Shown here piece by piece: positions 58,010 through 64,000 of a stretch of DNA of 64,000 nt. Within the stretch, counting starts at the first letter, position 1. Every line of letters begins with the position of its first letter. The notes below the pieces were generated by a model that made no database searches, was not told where the DNA came from, and was given only the letters and a program-made list of their open reading frames with translations. The translations under genes and the position numbers were made by a program. Source of the stretch: Parasponia andersonii (Eukaryota; Streptophyta; Magnoliopsida; Rosales; Cannabaceae); NCBI GenBank assembly GCA_002914805.1, contig JXTB01000003.1:1533981-1597980 (forward strand). Direction: 5' to 3'.

Positions 58010-58024
58010 GGAAATGGGGGCAGT
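58010..58024 (+). other. Polypurine tract region of the non-autonomous element
   Basis: GGGAAATGGGGGCAGT lies just before the TGTGGGACCC start of the 3' LTR. Confidence 0.65.
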
Positions 58025-58781
58025 TGTGGGACCCATTCCCAAGCCATACGCCACGTGGAAGGCCACGCAGGTCGCACATGATCTCACAATCGGCCATTGG
58101 GCCGTCTGAAGTTAGGGCTGAGCCCATTACTGACCCTGGACAGTCTGGCTCAGTCTGACCCCAACCTCGATAGTCGGGGTCAGAAGCCCCAAGGGTCTTC
58201 CGACTGAATACAATGGAAAGCAACTCACGGCTCCAGACCCAGACAGAGCATTTAATACGATCTTGGGTAGGCGTACGCAAGGGACAGGCCGTCCCGACAG
58301 AATGACGATTTACCCAAATCTTATCCCTGACAGATTGGAGCCGTAGGAGGTGGTGGAAATTAGGCCACGGCAATACAGAGGAGATCGCAGAAATCTCGGC
58401 CCGTGACCTCTGAAAAAGATTTTGAGGAAAAAGGTACTCAGTCCTGAGATTGAAACCGGTATGGTTCACAATCTCGGGATTATATATATAAGAGCCATGC
58501 GTTCCCGAGAGGGGCATGTACGCTTAAAAGCAAAAATATATAGAAAATTCTGTAAACAAGAAACAAATATATATTCAAATTGGAATATTTCCTTGCTACC
58601 CTGTATCAAAGATAAACCACTGACTTAAGCATCGGAGAGTCTTTGTAAGTAGCCACCCCTGCCTATCCGATCTTACTTGGAGTTCAGAATACTTTGGGAC
58701 AGCAAAGACACGTGGACAGTTAGAGAATACAGCATCAGCAGTTCGAGACACGTGGACGGCTAGTGAGAAACCGCTCCAACA
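58025..58781 (+). repeat. 3' LTR of the non-autonomous element
   Basis: Starts TGTGGGACCCATTCCC and ends GAAACCGCTCCAACA, followed by the target duplication CTTAG. Apart from the ~64-bp difference it aligns well with the 5' LTR, so this looks like the youngest of the full-length insertions in the window. Confidence 0.92.
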
Positions 58782-58786
58782 CTTAG

Positions 58787-60974
58787 CTAGGCGAAGATTA
58801 GGCGAATACCCTCCTTTCTCCTCCGTGTATTAGTCCAAAATTATATTTTATTTTGATTTTTCCTAGACAAAGGCAACATGTATAGTTGATTAAGAGAGAT
58901 AAAAAGTCTTCTTTTCTGATTCTTGTGATGGACTAATCTCATGTACGAAGGTGCTTTATAAATTTGGCACCTATTATTCAATCCACACCCTCCAATCTAA
59001 ATCCAACGTACAATAACTATACGGTAGAAATAAACCCAAAAAAAACATACCCTATAGAAAGTGGAAACCCCTGGCAATTCTTGTTTGATATTTATTTGTG
59101 CGTTTCTTCTCTTAGCGCTCATGTGCCATTGTCGATACGTGCCCTTGTCGTTCTTATTAGTTGTCGTTGTTGTCTTTCAAATAGGTCGTTTTTCAATTGG
59201 TGACTACATTTTTCTCTTTTTTTTTTTCTTCTTTTTCTTTTAAAGGATAAAGATAGCTGATATCTTATTGATATCAATTAGAGGAACTTCAAAAACATAA
59301 TAGATAAAAATATAATCCTCCAATAAATATGTTCATCATCTATCATATAAATTAGGATTATCTAGAAAAAAACCAAAAAAATCTGAAGTGTAGCTTTTTC
59401 TACAAATTTAATTTTATCTTTAATTTATGCAAAATTATACTCTTATATTTTAATTCTTTATAAATTTGTCGATTTGAAATATAAATATATGATTTTGTAC
59501 AGGATATACTTAAAATTGAAAAAAAATCATATTTTAGATATATATATTTTTTTCAATTATCCTTGCTTGATATCAGGTCGTTTTTGGCATACCCACATTT
59601 GATTTTGTCGTGTCTCGATTTGAGGTCTGAACTGTTTTTATCATTTTTCGTGCCTGTGGGCTACCAGCGTCTGTTTACCTTCTGCCGACTGTTTTTTCTT
59701 ACAATATTTTATTTACGTTTAAATATATATATATATATATATATTTTTTTTTTGACGAGCTGAATTGGTTGAAATGACAAAAATTATAATTATTTTATAT
59801 AGGTTTAAATATATGTATTTTTTTAACGAAATAAATTAGTTGAAATAAATTAGTTTAAATGATAAGAATATTTATTATTATTTATTATTATTTAGGATCT
59901 TGATTTTAAGTTTTAGTTACACTAATAAACGTGAAAGTTTATTATTGTTAATAAGTTAAAATAGAGATTAGATAATAATATATATATTTTTTTAATTTAT
60001 AATAAATAGAGATAATTAATTAAAGCTCGTATTTATTTTTTAAAATTTACTATCTTTGTATATCACTTTCAGCAATTTTCTCTGGGTTCATTTTTTAATG
60101 CAAAACTCAGTTACACGATTAAATTAATTCATCTAACGTGCAATCATGGTTAAATGATCTTCCTCTACTTTGTTTACACGGCCATCATTCAATCACTTAA
60201 ATCATTTATCGTGTACAATAAACACTTCCCAAACATAACATAAAATGATAAAAACAAAGTTAGTCCCAGAAGGGAATTTAACAAAACAAAATTTGCTTAT
60301 AAGAATATAATGTCCAGTATATAGTTTGACAAAAAAGTACTGAAGCCTAGAATATGGCTTGACTAATACCAAATAATTATTCTGAATTAGAAAAAGTTAA
60401 AAATGAATGGGATTAAATTCATTAGGTATAAATATTTTAAAAACTACTCTCAGACACAACTTGAAATTGTAAGGTTTGATATTAGATGTTATATGATTTT
60501 TAACTTGGTTTGATATTAGATGTTATATGATTTTAAACTTAGATGTTTTTCATGTGGCTGAGATCTTATTAGAATCACTGAAATACTTGAAAGCTACACG
60601 TAATTACCTACTATTCCTATTTCTTTCTGGACTTTTCCTTGTATTTTTGTTTTTTAACTATAAATGTCAAGATCCTAGCCATCATAATTGACTGGTTTTC
60701 ACTTCTGCTTGCATAATTTTCTTCAAAGTTTTTCTTTGCATTATTTTAATGATGAGCTAATTGCCCACACAAACATCCTCAGGCGTTGCTACCAAAAGGA
60801 GATTAACTTACGTAGTCAAGGTTGATTGGACTGAGAATGCAGAGTCGAAGTGGGGCCGAATTTCTATTTAACTCTATCCTCAACACCCATCAAAGAGAGA
60901 AAATAAATTCTGGAGTCTTCTAACTACATAAGAGAATCAGGTTACTAATAACCTCTTTCGCCCCCCCGTAGAAA
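58787..60974. other. Spacer upstream of the last P450
   Basis: No gene. 59120-59220 is homologous to 50945-51060 (GTCGTTT segment), 60085-60240 to 40600-40760, and 60583-60860 to the shared P450 flank segment. A TA microsatellite lies at 59722-59742. The spacer is therefore a mosaic of older P450-unit flanks, with no strong TATA box before 60975 (weak CTATTTAACT at 60864-60873). Confidence 0.6.
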
Positions 60975-63177
60975 ATGATGAGTTGGGTGAGAGATCTAAC
61001 AATTCTTGTAATAAGCTTTGTGTGCTTGTGCCTTTTCTTAGCTCTAATTAAGATATTGCACAAGCAATGGTGGGTGCCAACTGGAGTAAAGTATTTGATG
61101 GGCTTGCAAGGAGTGAAGGGCCCTTCATACAGATTCATCCATGGAAACACCAAAGAAATCTCAGCCATGTTAAACGAATCCAGGAGCAGGCCTATGGGTT
61201 TATCACATGACGTGGTTCCTAGGCTTCAACCTCATATCCATTGTTGGAGCAAGTTATATGGTAGAACTGCAAATTTCTCTGTTTACTTTGTGTCAAAAAA
61301 AGAATCTCTTTTTTCGGTGATATAAACTTTTGGTGATATCTCAAATAGGAAAGATTTATCTTCAGTGGTATGGTCCTCGAGCAAACGTGGTCATTTTGGA
61401 ACCCGAGTTGATCAAAGAGGTATTGAATGATAGAGATAGAGCCTATTTCAAAGCTGATCTTGATTCCTACTCGAAGAAGATTCTAGGAGATGGCCTTGTC
61501 TTCTCTAAAGGTGAAAAATGGGTAAAAATGCGGAAACTGGCTAACTTTGCTTTCCATGGGGAGAACTTGAAAGTAAGCTCCTGGTATCTCTTTAATTCAA
61601 CTAGTAATTCTGCTAGCATTTGCTATATTTGATGAGTACAACGAAAGATTAACTAGGAGTAGGAAATACAATCCTACAGACAAAAAAAAAAAAAAAGAGG
61701 GAAAAACCCAATTATGATATTATACTATAAACTATTGCAGTGAGCTATACACTAATTTGTTTTGGCAGGATCATAATATGAGAGAGTGAATTCATTTTTG
61801 TTCTTTGCTTGGCAGATTATGATTCCGGCAATGATTGCAAGTGTTGAGACGATGTTAGAAAGATGGACAGAACATGAAGGCAAAGAAATTGAGGTGTATG
61901 AAGAATTTAGGTTGTTGACTGCGGAGGTGATTTCCAGGACAGCATTTGGGAGCAGTTACAATGAAGGGAAGACCATTTTTGAGATGTTGATGAAGTTGAG
62001 CTTGTTAGCATCTAGAAACCTATTCAAACTAAGGTTTCCTGGTATCAGGTAAATCCTTGCAGCAAAATCTTGGGCTACAGAACAAGTCTTGGTTAATAGA
62101 CATACTTGGTGGTATCTTTTCTTTTAGCTAAAAGTGATATAAAATAAGGTCTAAAACTGTATCATGTAGTTTATAAGCAGAAAAGTGTCCTACTTCTTAA
62201 TACTATTTTGGGCGGCATAGAATCATTAGCTGTTACTCTTTTTTGCAGTAGAATTCTCAAGACTGGAGATGAGATAGAAGCAGAGAAGCTTGAGAAAACG
62301 ATACGTCAGTACATAATAGAGTTGATTAAGAAAAGAGAAGATAACGTGATGAATGGAGAAGTCGACTATGGGAGCGATTTTCTTGGATTGCTGGTAAAGG
62401 CTCACCATGATGCCAATGAGAAACAGAGAATTTCGGTAGATGATGTAGTCGATGAGTGCAAGACCTTTTATTTTGCTGGACAAGAAACCACTAATAGTTT
62501 GCTTGCTTGGACTGTATTTCTCCTATCAATCCATACTGATTGGCAAGAAGAAGCCAGAAAAGAAGTTCTCAATCTATTTGGAAATCAAAATCCAAACTCA
62601 GATGGCATAGCAAAACTTAAAACTGTAAGAAAAGACATCATATATCCGTCTCCCTGACTATGGCATTACTTGGTAATATTGCCATTTTATGCTTTACAAT
62701 ATTTGAGAATTTCGATATGTGTTACATATTGATTTGTTTCCTATGCAGCTGAGCCATATTATTAACGAGTCTCTACGACTGTACCCTCCTATACTTGGTA
62801 TTATAAGAAAAACTGAAAGGAAAGTGAGACTAGGAAATCTGAATCTTCCAGCAAATATAAACTTGTGGACATCATCTGTAGCACTTCACCATGACCCTGA
62901 AATCTGGGGAGAAGATGCGAATCTTTTCAAGCCAGAGAGATTCTCTGAAGGAGTTGTTAAAGCTACCAGGGACAACAGTGGTGCATTTATGCCTTTTGGA
63001 GCCGGACCTCGTAATTGTGTAGGCTTCAACTTTGCCATAACTGAAGCAAAGATCGCTCTGTCGATGATTTTACAACGCTACACCTTCACCTTGTCCCCAG
63101 CCTATGTTCATTCACCGGTTCAGATTTTGACAAATCGGCCACAACATGGAGTTCAAGTAATGCTACAACCATTTTGA
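60975..63177 (+). CDS. CYP749A: Cytochrome P450, clan 72, CYP749A-like (intact)
   Basis: Exons 60975-61260, 61349-61572, 61816-62048, 62249-62624 and 62749-63177 give 515 residues (513 from the ATG at 60978). The intron phases are those of the other copies. Anchor LTILVISFVCLCLFLALIKI, then KQWWVPTGV, with Gln for the usual Leu. Motifs: GEKWVKMR; AGQETT in the I-helix; ESLR; FKPERF; heme loop FGAGPRNCVG with ligand Cys463. Exon 4 is one codon shorter than in the neighbours (GEVDYGSD). In exon 2 (ADLDSYSKKILGDGLVFSKG) and exon 5 (ILGIIRKTERKVRLG, NLWTSSVALH) it differs more from the other two, so it is the most diverged intact member. Substrate unknown. Confidence 0.92.
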
Positions 63178-64000
63178 AGCCTAAATTTTCTTTTGCTTTG
63201 GGGGACAGAATAAGCAGACTAATGCAACGGACAATGCTTGTAAATCATTAAAAGAAAACTCGTATGTAGCAAATGTTAAACACTTGGCTTTCCCAGATTA
63301 TGGCATAATCAACTTATTTAACAAGTATCTGAGAGTCTCTGGGCAGTGGGGCACACCGCTACTTGTTATTAATTTTCAATATTATTGCCTTATGACCTGA
63401 AAAATAACATAAAATTTATTCTGGTGTTAGACTTTAAAAATGTCTGTGTTTTCTGAATTATGTTTTTGTCTCAGTTTGATCGATAACCATTCAAATCTTA
63501 TATTAATGTTATAATTAATTATGCTTTATTGATCCATCATATAAATATGATTGTTCAAACTAAGATTTGAGACCAAAAATTGACATTAAAAAACATAGCT
63601 CAGGAGACCAACTCTTAACATTTTGGTTATTTTCCATGGATCCTTAATTTATTGATGTCTTTTAAATGCCGTCGTCTTATAGTTTATTGTTGTTTGATAA
63701 TTTTGGTGTTTTCACAGTGCAACTGTCAAGTCTAACGACATTTTTCGGTCAACGTCGTTTTTTATTTTGCATTTGTTTTATATTTTCGTCTTTTGTATTT
63801 TTTTTTTCCGCTCCTGTAGTTATGGTAATATATTGTTGTTTGTCTTGTTGTCGTTTTATACCTATGTCGTTCGTTGAATTCGTCATTTTGTGCCGGGACT
63901 TGGCCAGCTAATTGATCACATTTCTCAAAAGTTCAAACCTCACAGTAGAAACACTTCTGAAACCAGATTGCCCACTTCATGTTTTCTTGATTTAAGACAC
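63178..64000. other. 3' flank of the last P450
   Basis: The first ~50 bp (TTTGGGGGACAGAATAAGCAG) match the 3' UTR after 48457, so these two genes share 3' ends. GTCGTTT-type words recur at 63655-63890, as after the gene at 46358. No other gene is seen before the window ends. Confidence 0.6.

Larger units (their letters stand above)
54244..58781 (+). mobile_element. Non-autonomous gypsy-type LTR element with gag and an antisense spliced ORF
   Basis: LTRs at 54244-55062 and 58025-58781, and a perfect target duplication CTTAG (54239-54243, 58782-58786). The 2962-bp interior has a degraded gag on the + strand and a spliced open frame on the minus strand. No RT, RNase H, integrase or protease motif was found, so it depends on another element's enzymes. 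It is visibly GC-richer than the surrounding DNA. Extra antisense frames between pol and the 3' LTR are known in plant Ty3/gypsy elements of the Tat lineage; here pol appears to be lost between gag and the antisense frame, around 56250-56300. Confidence 0.9.

Noticed and set aside
1-64000. CRISPR array, operon, bacterial promoter, tRNA or rRNA genes
   Set aside because: The window is plant nuclear DNA; no regularly spaced repeats with unique spacers and no recognisable tRNA or rRNA sequence were seen.

Overview
The window is nuclear DNA from a flowering plant, most likely a eudicot. It is AT-rich, its genes have many GT-AG introns, and it carries LTR retrotransposons with plant-type primer sites. 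The protein families are plant ones: a clan-72 cytochrome P450 family resembling CYP749A, a plant universal-stress-type protein, and the ribosome assembly factor NOP14. All host genes lie on the + strand.

Layout. (1) 1712-2974: a three-exon gene for a USP/adenine-nucleotide-alpha-hydrolase-like protein of 240 residues. (2) 3-8.2 kb: AT-rich intergenic DNA. (3) 8238-18225: a decayed Ty3/gypsy element with TSD ATTGT. Its 3' LTR carries a nested solo LTR (15914-16544, TSD ACATG). (4) 18.5-22.3 kb: two diverged copies of one intergenic segment. The second copy is split by another solo LTR (19851-21205, TSD AATCA) and ends in the NOP14 promoter, which has two TGGGCC boxes and a telo-box-like AACCCTAAC. 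(5) 22402-28241: NOP14, 14 coding exons, 940 residues, every junction in phase. (6) 29.9-63.2 kb: a tandem array of P450 copies. Three are intact (43283-45377, 46358-48457, 60975-63177). Three are full-length or near full-length pseudogenes (29880-36906, 37991-40065, 40994-42465). One is only a C-terminal tail (52458-52562).

The array has been reshaped by retroelements. A Ty1/copia element (30623-35610) sits in intron 2 of the first pseudogene. A 2.2 kb solo LTR (48757-50939, TSD TTTCT) follows the second intact gene. A GC-richer non-autonomous gypsy-type element (54244-58781, TSD CTTAG) lies upstream of the last gene.

The strongest unusual signal is inside that last element. It keeps a gag region but shows no pol. 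On the opposite strand it carries an open frame that reads through two short canonical introns to give a 452-residue product, with a TATA-like site upstream. The P450 copies share five exons with the same intron phases and shared flanks, as expected for birth-and-death evolution by tandem duplication. Their substrates cannot be read from the sequence. Exon boundaries, TSDs and LTR ends were derived by hand; no alignment or database search was run.
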